In this document: piece by piece, positions 36,412-45,046 of the stretch
Numbering within the stretch: the stretch's first letter is position 1
How the letters are laid out: each line of letters starts with the position of its first letter
Assembly (NCBI RefSeq): GCF_002563855.1
Contig: NZ_PDJQ01000001.1
Location: forward strand, 1,674,001 to 1,738,000
Length of the DNA stretch: 64,000 nt
Direction of reading: 5' to 3'
Source: Tepidiforma thermophila
GTDB taxonomy: Bacteria > Chloroflexota > Dehalococcoidia > Tepidiformales > Tepidiformaceae
The notes under the pieces: model-generated
What the model was told of the DNA's origin: nothing
What the model saw: the letters and a program-made list of their open reading frames with translations, nothing else
Database searches by the model: none
Program-made: the position numbers and the translations under genes

Positions 36412-38355
36412 ATGCCTATCAGCCGCCCCATTGAACCGCTCGTCGCCACCGATGATGAACTGCGCGCCGCCCTCGAGGACGCCTTCCTCCCGGCGCTGCT
36501 GCCTGCCCTTGCACAGGCTACCGGTGACTTTTCCATCCTGCGTGAATCCCTCCGGCCGCCGGGCGTTGCACCGGGAGTCCAGCAGGGCGGCATGACGCCC
36601 GCCCAGCAGGCCGAGGCGAAGGAGGTCGCCTTCGAAGCGCTCAAGCGGCTCCGGGACGGCCAGGTCTCCGGCGAGGTCCCGGTCGAGGAGGCGCTGCTCC
36701 GGATTACGGCGTGGATGACCGGCTCTCCGGTTTCCGAGGACTACGTCCCGCTCCTGCTCGAAGAACTCGCGCCCGAGGGCCAGGACCCCCGCGCTCCCGC
36801 CTGGCGGAAGGACCCCTCGGTTCCGTTCAGCGTCATCATCATCGGTGCAGGGATGTCCGGCATCCTCGCCGGCATCCGTCTCAAGCAGGCGGGCATCCCC
36901 TTCACCATCCTCGAAAAGAACCACGACATCGGCGGCACCTGGCTGGAGAACACCTACCCGGGCGCGCGTGTCGACGTTTCGAACGCGTTTTACAGCTACA
37001 GCTTCGCCCAGAAGAACGACTGGCCGACCCACTACTCCACGCAGCCCGTGCTCCTCGAGTACTTCCAGGAATGCGCCCGCGAGTTTGGCGTTCGCGAGCA
37101 CGTCCAGTTCAACACCGAGGTCACCCTCCTGCAGTGGGACGAGGACCGCGCCGAGTGGGTCGTCCATGTCCGCCGGGCTGATGGCACCGAAGAAGAGCTC
37201 CGCGCCAACGCGGTCATCAGCGCCGTCGGCCAGCTGAATCGCCCCAAGATACCCGATATCCCGGGCCTCGAGCGGTTCCGCGGTCCACAGTTCCACTCTG
37301 CCCGCTGGGACCACTCCGTCGACCTCGCCGGCAAGCGGGTCGCCGTCATCGGGACCGGGGCGAGCGCCGCCCAGTTCATCCCAGAAGTGGCAAAGGTCGC
37401 CGGCGAAGTCACGATCTTCCAGCGAACGCCCAACTGGTACGTGCCGGTGCCGCACTATCACGATGAGGTCCCGGCTGGCCTCCGGTGGCTCTTCACGCAC
37501 GTGCCCCATTACGCCCACTGGTACCGGTTCTGGCTGTTCTGGAACACCACCGACGGCCTCCTCGCTGCCGCAAAGGTCGACCCTAACTGGCCCGACAAGT
37601 CCCGCTCGGTCGGCCCTGAGAACGAGAATCTCCGCCAGCTGCTGACCGCCTACCTGCAGATGCAGTTCGCGGACCGGCCCGACCTGCTGCCCAAGGTGAT
37701 GCCGGACTACCCGCCCGCCGCCAAGCGCCTGATCCTGGATAACGGCATCTGGGCGGCGACGCTCAAGCGTCCCAATGTCCGCCTCATCACCGACAAGATC
37801 CGCGAGGTGACCGAGGCCGGCGTCGTAACCGCGGACGGAACCCTCTACGAGGCCGACGTGCTCATCTACGGCACCGGATTCCAGGCCTCGAAGTTTCTTA
37901 CGCCCATGCGCGTGCTCGGCCGCGGCGGGAAGGACCTCCACCGCGAATGGGACGGCGACGCCCGCGCCTACCTCGGCATCACCGTGCCGGGCTTCCCGAA
38001 TTTCTTCATGCTCTACGGCCCGAACACCAACATCGTCGTCAACGGCAGCATCATCTACTTCTCCGAGTGCGAAGTGCAGTACGTCATGGGCTGCCTCAAG
38101 ATGCTCTTCGACCGCGGCGAGCGCGCCCTGGACGTCCGCAAGGATGTCCACGATGCCTATAACGAGCGAATCGACCGCGGCAACCTCGAGCGCGTCTGGG
38201 GCGTGGCCACGGTCAACAGCTGGTACCGCAACGAGAAGGGGCGGTCGGCCCAGAACTGGCCGTTCAACCTCATCGAGTACTGGCAGCAGACGCGCGAGCC
38301 GAACCCCGACGATTACGAGTTCATCCGTCAGCCTGCGCTCGCCGGCGGCGACTAA
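36412..38355 (+). CDS. Baeyer-Villiger-type FAD-dependent monooxygenase
   Basis: A 647-residue flavoprotein of the class B monooxygenases. FAD motif GAGMSG (about residue 144) is followed by LEKNHDIGGTWLENTYPGARVDV. The BVMO fingerprint FxGxxxHxxxWD is exact (FRGPQFHSARWDHS), then GTGASA for NADPH. It inserts oxygen next to ketones using NADPH and O2. The first 135 residues are an extra helical N-terminal domain, as in the long 4-hydroxyacetophenone-monooxygenase-like group. Start 36412 follows AAGGAG by nine bases. It is monocistronic, convergent with proS. Substrate unknown. Confidence 0.9.
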   Translation: MPISRPIEPLVATDDELRAALEDAFLPALLPALAQATGDFSILRESLRPPGVAPGVQQGGMTPAQQAEAKEVAFEALKRLRDGQVSGEVPVEEALLRITAWMTGSPVSEDYVPLLLEELAPEGQDPRAPAWRKDPSVPFSVIIIGAGMSGILAGIRLKQAGIPFTILEKNHDIGGTWLENTYPGARVDVSNAFYSYSFAQKNDWPTHYSTQPVLLEYFQECAREFGVREHVQFNTEVTLLQWDEDRAEWVVHVRRADGTEEELRANAVISAVGQLNRPKIPDIPGLERFRGPQFHSARWDHSVDLAGKRVAVIGTGASAAQFIPEVAKVAGEVTIFQRTPNWYVPVPHYHDEVPAGLRWLFTHVPHYAHWYRFWLFWNTTDGLLAAAKVDPNWPDKSRSVGPENENLRQLLTAYLQMQFADRPDLLPKVMPDYPPAAKRLILDNGIWAATLKRPNVRLITDKIREVTEAGVVTADGTLYEADVLIYGTGFQASKFLTPMRVLGRGGKDLHREWDGDARAYLGITVPGFPNFFMLYGPNTNIVVNGSIIYFSECEVQYVMGCLKMLFDRGERALDVRKDVHDAYNERIDRGNLERVWGVATVNSWYRNEKGRSAQNWPFNLIEYWQQTREPNPDDYEFIRQPALAGGD

Positions 38356-38376
38356 CCCCGGCCTACCCCGGACGAT

Positions 38377-40092
38377 TCAGCGGCCCGCTTCGATCGCCTT
38401 GGAGCGGGCCGCGGCGATCGCGGCTGCCGCATCGGCAGGGCTGAGCACCCGGGTTTCGCCCGTCGCGCGGTCGCGTACTTCGACGCCGCCGCGCTCCAGG
38501 GCCCGCGGGCTCACCGTCACCCGCATCGGCATGCCGAGGAGGTCCGCGTCCTTGAACTTGATGCCGGGCGACTCGTCGCGGTCGTCGATGAGCGGCTCGA
38601 GGCCCGATCTCTGGAGCGCCTGTTCAAGCTCAGAAAGCGCGGCATCGACCGCCGCCTCCCCGGCGCCGATAACAACGACATGGACGTCGAACGGGCTGAC
38701 CTCCCACGGCCAGCGGATGCCGTCGGCGTCATGGTTGGCTTCGATGATCGCCGCAAGCAGGCGCTCCACGCCGATGCCGTAGCAGCCCATCACGCACGGC
38801 CGGCGCTCCCCGTGCTCGTCGAGGTAGTACACCCCCATCTTCTCGGCGTAGAGCGTGCCGAGCTTGAAGACGTGGCCCATTTCGATCCCCCGGCGGGTCT
38901 CGAGGGCCTGGCCGCACGTGCGGCACGCGTCGCCCGTCCGCGCCAGCGCGATCTCGGCGACCAGCGTCGCCTGCCAGTCGCGGCCGTGGTTCACGTTCCG
39001 GAGGTGGTAATCCGGCTCATTCGCCCCGCCGACCAGGTTCGGGGAATCGACGGCGCTCCGGTCGGCGATAACCGGGATGCCTGAAACGCCGACCGGCGAA
39101 GCGCTCCCGGCGACCAGCCCGAGCTCCCGGACAGTTGCCTCGTCCATCGGCTCAACCTCGCGCGCACCGAGGGCGTTCTTCAGCTTGACCTCGTTCACCT
39201 CGAGGTCGCCGCGAATTGCCACGAAGACCGGCTTTCCGTCGGCTTTGTAGAACACCGCCTTCAATGTCTGCCGGGGCTCCACACCGAGGAACTCCGCGAC
39301 CTCGGCAATGGTCCGCCTGCCCGGGGTGTGCACGCGCTCCATCGGCGCCGGCTCGCCGGGGACGGCAGGGGCCGGGACAAACTCAGCCTTCTCGGCGTTC
39401 GCGGCATACCCGCAGCCCGGGCAGAGCAGGATCGTGTCCTCGCCGCTTTCGGTCAGGAAGACGAACTCCTGCGAGTCCTTACCCCCGATGGCGCCCGAGT
39501 CGGCAGCAACCGGGATGACCGGCACCCCGGCCCGGCGGAAGATGCGCTGGTAGGCTGCGAAGGCGGCATCGTACGAGGCGTCGAGGGTGTCCCAGCCGGT
39601 ATCGAAGCTGTAGGCGTCCTTCATGGTGAACTCGCGCAGCCGGATCAGCCCGCCGCGCGGCCGCGGTTCGTCGCGGAACTTTGTCTGAATCTGGTAGAGC
39701 GTGACCGGCAGGTCGCGGTAGCTCTGGATAGCGCGCGACGCGAGGTATGAAATGACCTCCTCGTGAGTCGGTCCGAGGGCGAACTCTCGCTCCTTCCGGT
39801 CGAAGAGACGGAACAGCGTCTGGCCCATGAGCGCCGCCCGGCCGCTCTGCTCCCAGAGCTCGATTGGGTGGAGCGCAGGGAGGTGGACTTCCAGCGCGCC
39901 GGAACGGTTCATCTCTTCCCGGATAATCCGCTCGATGCTCCGGACCACGCGCCAGCCGAGCGGTGTGAAGCAGTACAGCCCGGCCGCGAGCGGCACCACC
40001 AGCCCCGCCCGCAGCAGCAGGCGGTGACTGGGCAGCTCAGCCTCTGCCGGCGCCTCGCGCAAGGTCTTCACGAGCAGCTGGCGTATGCGCAT
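38377..40092 (-). CDS. proS: Prolyl-tRNA synthetase, bacterial type with editing insertion
   Basis: A 571-residue class II synthetase. Motif 2 is TKFRDEPRPRGGLIRLREFTMKDAYSF, and the insertion between motifs 2 and 3 (about 235-385) is the INS/YbaK editing domain that clears Ala-tRNA(Pro). A CPGC and CRTCG pair suggest zinc or structural cysteines. Motif 3 (GIGVERLLAAIIEANHD) and an anticodon-binding C-terminal domain follow. Length matches E. coli-type ProRS. dtd lies 66 bp upstream on the same strand, another quality-control factor. Confidence 0.95.
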   Translation of the reverse strand: MRIRQLLVKTLREAPAEAELPSHRLLLRAGLVVPLAAGLYCFTPLGWRVVRSIERIIREEMNRSGALEVHLPALHPIELWEQSGRAALMGQTLFRLFDRKEREFALGPTHEEVISYLASRAIQSYRDLPVTLYQIQTKFRDEPRPRGGLIRLREFTMKDAYSFDTGWDTLDASYDAAFAAYQRIFRRAGVPVIPVAADSGAIGGKDSQEFVFLTESGEDTILLCPGCGYAANAEKAEFVPAPAVPGEPAPMERVHTPGRRTIAEVAEFLGVEPRQTLKAVFYKADGKPVFVAIRGDLEVNEVKLKNALGAREVEPMDEATVRELGLVAGSASPVGVSGIPVIADRSAVDSPNLVGGANEPDYHLRNVNHGRDWQATLVAEIALARTGDACRTCGQALETRRGIEMGHVFKLGTLYAEKMGVYYLDEHGERRPCVMGCYGIGVERLLAAIIEANHDADGIRWPWEVSPFDVHVVVIGAGEAAVDAALSELEQALQRSGLEPLIDDRDESPGIKFKDADLLGMPMRVTVSPRALERGGVEVRDRATGETRVLSPADAAAAIAAARSKAIEAGR

Positions 40093-40158
40093 GGAACTCC
40101 TCCGGGCAGCAGGTGCGAAGTGAATGAAGTGAACGTTGGGCGCCGGGCTGCGTTCCGG

Positions 40159-40623
40159 TCAAGCCCGGCGCGGCCGCTCGAGGTCGGCGGAGTCGACAAT
40201 GAGGGTCACCGGGCCGTCGTTGACCAGCTCGACCTGCATCTCCGCACCGAAGACGCCCGTCTCACAAGGGATGCCGGCCGCGCGAATGGCAGCGACGAAC
40301 GCCTCATAGAGTGGCCTGGCCTGCTCCGCAGGCGCAGCAGCCTCGAATGATGGACGGCGCCCCCGGCGCACATCGCCGTAGAGGGTGAACTGGCTGATGC
40401 AGAGTACGGCCCCGCCGATACTGGCCAGGTCGAGGTTCATGTGCCCGGCACCATCATCGAAGATTCGGAGCCCTGTAACTCGCCCGGCCAGTCGCGCGGC
40501 CGTCGCCGCGTCGTCATGGCGGGCGATGCCGAGCAGCACGACCATCCCCGGTCCGATACTGGCAACCTGCTCCCCGGCGACCGACACCGCTGCCCGCCGG
40601 ACGCGCTGGATCACCGCCCGCAT
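40159..40623 (-). CDS. dtd: D-aminoacyl-tRNA deacylase
   Basis: A 154-residue Dtd that removes D-amino acids (and Gly from tRNA-Ala). The signature SQFTLYGD and the C-terminal [15 protein letters not shown] (usually NxGPVT; here NDGPVT) are both present. Length is standard. It overlaps the upstream TetR gene by one base, so it may be transcribed with TetR and proS. Confidence 0.94.
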   Translation of the reverse strand: MRAVIQRVRRAAVSVAGEQVASIGPGMVVLLGIARHDDAATAARLAGRVTGLRIFDDGAGHMNLDLASIGGAVLCISQFTLYGDVRRGRRPSFEAAAPAEQARPLYEAFVAAIRAAGIPCETGVFGAEMQVELVNDGPVTLIVDSADLERPRRA

Positions 40624-41258
40624 CAGCCGGCAGCCGCGGGTTCGCCGGGTGCTACCGGGAGGAGCCGCTGGACCGCGCGGATGACCCGTCCCTGGAACCG
40701 CTCATCGCGCACGGCCTCCGGGAACGCGTCGCCCGTTTCGATTTCCAGCCGCAACAGGTACCCGGTGACTGCAGCTGCGAACGTTTCGACGAGTTCTGCG
40801 GCGTGCGGCCCCGCTGCCTGGAAATGCTTCATGAGCGCCGTCCGCCACCGAGCGCGCGACGCGTTGCGGAGCGCAATCGCCGTTTCATCGGAGCTCAGCG
40901 CCTGCCGTGCAACCAGCCGGAGGTACGTAAAGTTTTCGGCCGAGATGTGAATCGTCGCGCGCACCAGCTCCGCCAGCCGTTCGGCGGTCAGCGGAGCCCC
41001 GGGCTCGCCAACCGGGAACGACCCTGCCGGAGCCTCGTTCCAGAGCGCCTCGAGGAGGTGACGCTTTGTCGGGAAGTAGTAGAACACGCCGGCGTCCGAT
41101 ATGCCGCAGCGCCGCGCGATCGAGCGCACGGACGTCCCGTCGAAGCCGTCCCGGGCGAAGGCCTCCATCGCTGCCGCCAGGATGCGGGCACGCGTGTCGT
41201 CCCGCGGTGTATCGTTTGCGTGGGCCTCGAACCCGCGTGCCTCGCGTTCACCCGCCAC
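40623..41258 (-). CDS. TetR family transcriptional regulator (downstream copy)
   Basis: A 211-residue repressor. The N-terminal HTH ([48 protein letters not shown]) is followed by a ligand-binding helical domain. GTG 41258 has GGAGGG five bases upstream, inside the end of the preceding TetR gene (11-bp overlap). The Arg-rich tail suggests nothing further. Target unknown; dtd is directly downstream. Confidence 0.85.
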   Translation of the reverse strand: MAGEREARGFEAHANDTPRDDTRARILAAAMEAFARDGFDGTSVRSIARRCGISDAGVFYYFPTKRHLLEALWNEAPAGSFPVGEPGAPLTAERLAELVRATIHISAENFTYLRLVARQALSSDETAIALRNASRARWRTALMKHFQAAGPHAAELVETFAAAVTGYLLRLEIETGDAFPEAVRDERFQGRVIRAVQRLLPVAPGEPAAAG

Positions 41259-41856
41259 AGCAGCCCTCCATCCCGAGGGCGCAGCGGATGGCGAACCGGA
41301 TACGGTCCTTGAACACGGGCTGGGCCAGCACCTCCCTTGCGGCGTTGCCGTACGTCATGACCGCATCCCACATGAACCCCGAGAGGGTATGAAAAAGGAG
41401 GTCCGCCGCTGTCTCGCAATCCCCCTCGTACCCGGCCGAGCCTAGGATGGATGCCACCTCGGCCCGGTAACGGGCCTCGCCGTCGTGAAAGTACTCGATG
41501 GCTTCCGGGTCGCCCCGGAGCTGCTGCTGGGTGAGGATGCGGACAAGCGGAGCGTTCTCCGCCCACCAGTCGAACATCGCGGAGAGCACGTCGACCGCCT
41601 CATCCAGCGAGCGTGCCACCGGCGGGGTGCGGTAGTCGGGCTGAACCATCAGCGCCCGGAAGAGGTCGTACTTGCTGGGGAAATAGTAGTGAACGGCCGG
41701 GTCGCTCACGCCCGCCCGGTTCGCGATCATCCGCACTGACGTACCATCGAAGCCGCGTTCGCTGAACAGTTCGCGCGCCGCCTTGAGGATTCGGTCGCGG
41801 GTAGCGATGGCCTCGGGGGTCCTGGGAGTGCGGACCGGCTGGACCTCACGCGCCAT
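41248..41856 (-). CDS. TetR family transcriptional regulator (upstream copy)
   Basis: A 202-residue repressor with [50 protein letters not shown]. The C-terminal domain ends with two Cys (MEGCCGG). Its HTH is closely similar to that of the next gene, suggesting tandem duplication followed by divergence in the ligand domain. Overlapping by 11 bp, the two are cotranscribed. Ligands and operators are unknown. Confidence 0.85.
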   Translation of the reverse strand: MAREVQPVRTPRTPEAIATRDRILKAARELFSERGFDGTSVRMIANRAGVSDPAVHYYFPSKYDLFRALMVQPDYRTPPVARSLDEAVDVLSAMFDWWAENAPLVRILTQQQLRGDPEAIEYFHDGEARYRAEVASILGSAGYEGDCETAADLLFHTLSGFMWDAVMTYGNAAREVLAQPVFKDRIRFAIRCALGMEGCCGG

Positions 41857-41913
41857 GGGCGGAGTATATCCGCCGCCGGGGGCATGACAGAAGCGTCGAC
41901 CTCCGCAACCAGC

Positions 41914-42189
41914 TTAGGACGCTGCCGCCGCCTCTCCGGTCGACTCCGATGCCGAGCCGACTGTTGCCTCGCTGCCCGAGGACTCGCTGTCGTTCACCGC
42001 CGATAACTTGTTCCGGCTATCAGTGATGTACCAGCCGCTACCCTTGAACACGATCGGGGGGGCGTGAAGCACGCGCTTGGCCGTGCCCTTGCCGCATTCT
42101 TCGCACGGGTGCGTGGTAGGCGCATCGAAACCCTGGCGCAGCTCATACGTCGCATCGCAGGCCGGGCAGTGGTACTCGTAGGTCGGCAA
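41914..42189 (-). CDS. FmdB-family zinc-ribbon protein
   Basis: A 91-residue protein. The first 55 residues are the FmdB regulatory zinc ribbon (MPTYEYHCPACDATYELRQGF...PCEECGKGTAKRVL, four Cys, then PPIVFKGSGWYITDSR). The tail is Ser/Glu/Ala-rich and probably disordered. The TTG start follows GAGGTG by five bases. It is preceded by a perfect CIRCE element and a promoter, so heat-shock control by HrcA is predicted. Its cellular role is not known; FmdB was named from amidase gene clusters. Confidence 0.85.
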   Translation of the reverse strand: MPTYEYHCPACDATYELRQGFDAPTTHPCEECGKGTAKRVLHAPPIVFKGSGWYITDSRNKLSAVNDSESSGSEATVGSASESTGEAAAAS

Positions 42190-42223
42190 CGGCGCACCTC
42201 GAGATGGGGATCAACGTGATCCA

Positions 42224-42253
42224 ATGTTCGGCCGGTTAGCACTCACGTGTCAA
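42224..42253 (-). promoter_or_regulatory. Promoter of fmdB overlapping CIRCE
   Basis: Minus-strand TTGACA (42253-42248), a consensus -35, lies inside the CIRCE spacer; an 18-bp spacer separates it from -10 GAACAT (42229-42224). Confidence 0.55.
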
Positions 42254-42266
42254 GAGTGCTAACCGG
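42232..42266. promoter_or_regulatory. CIRCE heat-shock operator (HrcA binding site)
   Basis: TTAGCACTC-N9-GAGTGCTAA (42236-42262) matches the CIRCE consensus exactly. The arms extend to 13 bp (CCGGTTAGCACTC / GAGTGCTAACCGG). It lies 43 bp before fmdB on one side and 34 bp before tRNA-Ser on the other. Confidence 0.88.
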
Positions 42267-42287
42267 GCGCCTCGGGCCGCCCATCGG

Positions 42288-42293
42288 TACAAT
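42288..42293 (+). promoter_or_regulatory. -10 of tRNA-Ser
   Basis: TACAAT lies 7 nt before the tRNA 5' end. No convincing -35; the region adjoins the CIRCE right arm. Confidence 0.5.
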
Positions 42294-42300
42294 GGTGGAT

Positions 42301-42388
<88 letters not shown>

Positions 42389-42442
42389 CCACGCCGACAC
42401 GGTTTCGCGCGGAACCCGCTGCCAGCGTACCCTTGTCGGCAG

Positions 42443-42519
42443 CGGGGTGTAGCTCAGCTTGGCAGAGCGCCTGGTTTGGGGCCAGGAGGTCCCGCGTTCG
42501 AATCGCGGCACCCCGACCA
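42443..42519 (+). tRNA. tRNA-Pro (UGG)
   Basis: Acceptor CGGGGTG pairs with CACCCCG; A73 and CCA are encoded. The anticodon loop is TTTGGGG (TGG). A TACCCT at 42428-42433 may be a -10, or it is cotranscribed with tRNA-Ser. Confidence 0.97.
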
Positions 42520-42579
42520 CTGGATATGCGGCCGGGCCGCCGACAACGGGCGTCCCTGGGCCGCCCGCGGGGCTTGAAG

Positions 42580-43023
42580 ATGAGTGACGAGTACGGCGTC
42601 GACCTCGACGAAGTTTTCCGGGTCATCGACACGGCCGATGTCCTCGTCGTTCGCTTCCACTTCATTGATCGTCGCCTGCTCGTCGATTTCCGCACTCGCC
42701 CAGGCATCGAACCGCTTATTAGGGTCGTGCCCCGCGCCGAGTCGGTCGAAGAGCGGTTCCGTTCCATCAAGCGCCTGCGCCCGGAGTTCCCGCTTCCTGA
42801 ACGTGTTATGACGTTCCACTGGCCGAGGTCGGTCCCCGTCCTGCTAGCGAGCGGAGCCTGGCAGCGCCTCGTCGACCGCGCCTCCTCGCTCGGCTCCGAT
42901 GAAACGACGGACGCCTGCGCGCGTGCACTCGAAGAGCTCATGGCACTCGAGCGTAAGGAAGTCATCGCCGCCATCACCGGGGCGTCACACTATCAGACCC
43001 TCTGGGAGCGCCGCTCCCGGTGA
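42580..43023 (+). CDS. Conserved-looking hypothetical protein, 147 residues
   Basis: I do not recognise a family. The protein is acidic at the N-terminus ([38 protein letters not shown]), with alternating strands, then [32 protein letters not shown], then a helical end. No signal peptide. The stop overlaps the threonine aldolase start (GTGA). The frame is open far upstream through the tRNA genes, so a start at 42580 (or TTG 42574) is the only reasonable choice; no clear SD. Confidence 0.68.
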   Translation: MSDEYGVDLDEVFRVIDTADVLVVRFHFIDRRLLVDFRTRPGIEPLIRVVPRAESVEERFRSIKRLRPEFPLPERVMTFHWPRSVPVLLASGAWQRLVDRASSLGSDETTDACARALEELMALERKEVIAAITGASHYQTLWERRSR

Positions 43024-44057
43024 CCAGGGTCATCGACCTGCGCAGCGACACGGTCACACGGCCGACGCCGCCCATGCGTGCGGCGATGGCTGCTGCCGAA
43101 GTCGGCGACGATGTTTTCGGCGATGACCCGACGGTCAACCGCCTCGAGGCCCGCGCCGCAGCACTGGTTGGCAAGGACGCCGCGCTCTTCGTTCCCAGCG
43201 GTACTATGGCGAACCTGGTCGCCCTCCTCGCGCACACCACCCCGGGCGATGAAGTTATCCTGGGCGACCAGTCCCACATCTTTCAGTACGAGGTCGGGGG
43301 CGTTGCACGCGTCGCCGGGCTCGTGACCCGTACCCTGCCCAATCTTGCGGACGGAAGTCTCGCGCCCGATGAGGTCGAGCGGGCCATCCGCCCGCAGACG
43401 ATCCATTCCCCCGGAACCCGCCTGCTCTGCCTCGAGAACACCCACAACCGCTGCGGCGGCGCGGCGCTCTCCGCTGCCGCCACGGCCGAACTGGCCGGGG
43501 TCGCCCGTGCCCGCGGCGTGGCCGTGCACCTTGATGGCGCCCGCATGTTCAATGCCTCGGTTGCGCTGGGGACGCCTGTCGAGCTTCTCGCGGCGCCATG
43601 CGATTCAGTCTCCTTCTGCTTCTCCAAAGGACTCGGGGCGCCCGTCGGGTCCGTCCTTTGCGGGAGCCGCGAGTTCATCGCCCGTGCCCGGCGGTTCCGC
43701 AAGCTGCTGGGCGGTGGCATGCGGCAGGCAGGCGTGCTTGCTGCGGCCGCATTGTATGCGCTGGACCATCACATTGGCCGGCTCGCTGATGACCACGCTA
43801 ACGCCCGACACCTCGCCAGCGGACTCGCAGCCATCGGGCCGTTCCGCCCTGTTCCTCCGCAGACCAACATCGTGGTTGTCGAGGTCCTCCAGGGCGACGT
43901 CGACGACTGGCTGCGGAAGTTCGAACAGGCGGGCGTTCTCGCCGTCAGCTTCGGTCCGGGCCGCTTCCGCATGGTGACGCACCTCGACGTCAGCCGCACA
44001 GACATCGACGAGGCGCTCGCCAGAATTTCACGTGTCGCTGGAGCAACGGTACATTGA
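43020..44057 (+). CDS. ltaE: Low-specificity L-threonine aldolase
   Basis: A 345-residue PLP enzyme cleaving L-threonine/allo-threonine to glycine and acetaldehyde. The N-terminus [39 protein letters not shown] is diagnostic. The PLP lysine lies in [14 protein letters not shown] and the [10 protein letters not shown] motif holds the Asp contact. Its GTG start overlaps the previous stop by 4 bp and its TGA overlaps the next TTG as TTGA, so three genes are coupled. Confidence 0.93.
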   Translation: MTRVIDLRSDTVTRPTPPMRAAMAAAEVGDDVFGDDPTVNRLEARAAALVGKDAALFVPSGTMANLVALLAHTTPGDEVILGDQSHIFQYEVGGVARVAGLVTRTLPNLADGSLAPDEVERAIRPQTIHSPGTRLLCLENTHNRCGGAALSAAATAELAGVARARGVAVHLDGARMFNASVALGTPVELLAAPCDSVSFCFSKGLGAPVGSVLCGSREFIARARRFRKLLGGGMRQAGVLAAAALYALDHHIGRLADDHANARHLASGLAAIGPFRPVPPQTNIVVVEVLQGDVDDWLRKFEQAGVLAVSFGPGRFRMVTHLDVSRTDIDEALARISRVAGATVH

Positions 44058-44824
44058 ATCGTCTTCCCTCTCTTGCCCTGCCCCTCGCCCTGGCCGGCGC
44101 CCTGCTCGCTGCCTGCACCGCCTCCGAAGACCCGCCGGCCGAGCGGGTCTTCCTCGGCCCGCCATGGACCGCCGACGAGCGGTTTGTCTACGACCTGCTC
44201 GCCAGCGGGCGCGAACCGTACGGGACCTGTGTCCTCGAGACCGACGTCGAGTTCGAGCCGGGCGTGACCAGGCTCAGCCGGCTTTGCTCCGATGAGCCTG
44301 GGCCCCATCGCGATGACGGCATCGCCACCGTCGAGGCCCAGACCCTTGAACCAATCTCGTCAACGCGCGTGCAGACCGACGCCGAAAAAAATCGCCGCAT
44401 CTCGTTCACAGCGACGTACGCATACCCTGTAGTGAAGTTTGAAGCGAACGACAACGGCAAGGTCCGCCAAACTGAGCGCGACCTGCCCCGGGCGACGGAG
44501 AAGAACCCCGACCCGGCCTATTACGACGATGAATCCATGCTCTGGCTGGTTCGCGGGATCGACCTCCAGACCGGCTACGAGGGCACCTACCGAAACGTTT
44601 CGGCCGCGACCGGTGCGGTCTTCGATGTCAGGCTGCGTGTCGAGGGCGAAGAAGAAGTCACCGTACCTGCGGGCACCTTCCGTACCTGGAAGGTGCGCAT
44701 CAGCACCTCCACCATAACCCAGTTCGCCTGGGTCGAACGAGATGCGCCGCACCGCATCATCAAGGCCCGTGTGCACGGGCTCCAGGACGTTGACTACGTG
44801 CTGAGCGGAGCCAGCGCACCCTAA
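44054..44824 (+). CDS. Lipoprotein with DUF3108-like domain
   Basis: A 256-residue exported lipoprotein: a signal with lipobox LLAAC (Cys near residue 21), then a beta-rich domain. The VTVPAGTFRTWKVRI segment resembles the DUF3108/TapB-type group of exported proteins. There is a His/Asp-containing loop but no recognisable enzyme motif. TTG start, coupled to ltaE by a TTGA overlap. Function unknown. Confidence 0.7.
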   Translation: MNRLPSLALPLALAGALLAACTASEDPPAERVFLGPPWTADERFVYDLLASGREPYGTCVLETDVEFEPGVTRLSRLCSDEPGPHRDDGIATVEAQTLEPISSTRVQTDAEKNRRISFTATYAYPVVKFEANDNGKVRQTERDLPRATEKNPDPAYYDDESMLWLVRGIDLQTGYEGTYRNVSAATGAVFDVRLRVEGEEEVTVPAGTFRTWKVRISTSTITQFAWVERDAPHRIIKARVHGLQDVDYVLSGASAP

Positions 44825-44825
44825 T

Positions 44826-44939
44826 GAAAGCATGCAGGACCCGGCAAACGCCGGGGCGATATGCTCTCACCCGCAGTTGGCCCGGCCCCCGGCCGACACG
44901 CCTGTGACCTCGCGGTGCTGCCGTCGGGAGGAGTCGTTG
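44826..44939 (+). other. GC-rich hairpins after the lipoprotein gene
   Basis: CCCGGC-AAAC-GCCGGG lies shortly after the stop and could end the lipoprotein transcript. More G/C stems follow. I found no match by eye to a known riboswitch. Confidence 0.35.
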
Positions 44940-45041
44940 ATGATGTTCTGGCTTGGGGCTTCCGTTAGCTTGACACCGGCCTGCCCGGTCACGAAGATGC
45001 GTCAACTCCTTTACCAGCCGGTCGGCCAGGTCGGCGAATAA
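44940..45041 (+). CDS. 33-residue small ORF with strong SD upstream of the response regulator
   Basis: GGGAGGAG (44926-44933) lies six bases before ATG 44940; the product starts MMFWLGASVSLTPACPVTKMRQ and ends GQVGE. The stop is 5 bp before the response regulator ATG. It looks translated by SD quality, yet it resembles no known protein and has no long hydrophobic stretch. It may serve translational coupling. Confidence 0.45.
   Translation: MMFWLGASVSLTPACPVTKMRQLLYQPVGQVGE
44970..44998 (+). promoter_or_regulatory. Candidate promoter of the response regulator
   Basis: A consensus -35 TTGACA (44970-44975), 17-bp spacer and weak -10 GAAGAT (44993-44998) lie inside the small ORF. Confidence 0.35.
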
Positions 45042-45046
45042 CAGCT

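Noticed and set aside
36355-38151. 598-codon minus-strand ORF over the monooxygenase
   Set aside because: The plus strand carries exact FAD and Baeyer-Villiger motifs; the minus frame has none.
41248-41258. Frameshift between two halves of a single TetR gene
   Set aside because: Each protein has its own complete HTH and C-terminal domain, and the second has its own SD, so they are two genes.
44826-44940. c-di-GMP or other riboswitch before the response regulator
   Set aside because: The AAAC loop hairpin superficially recalls GEMM, but the rest of that consensus is missing.
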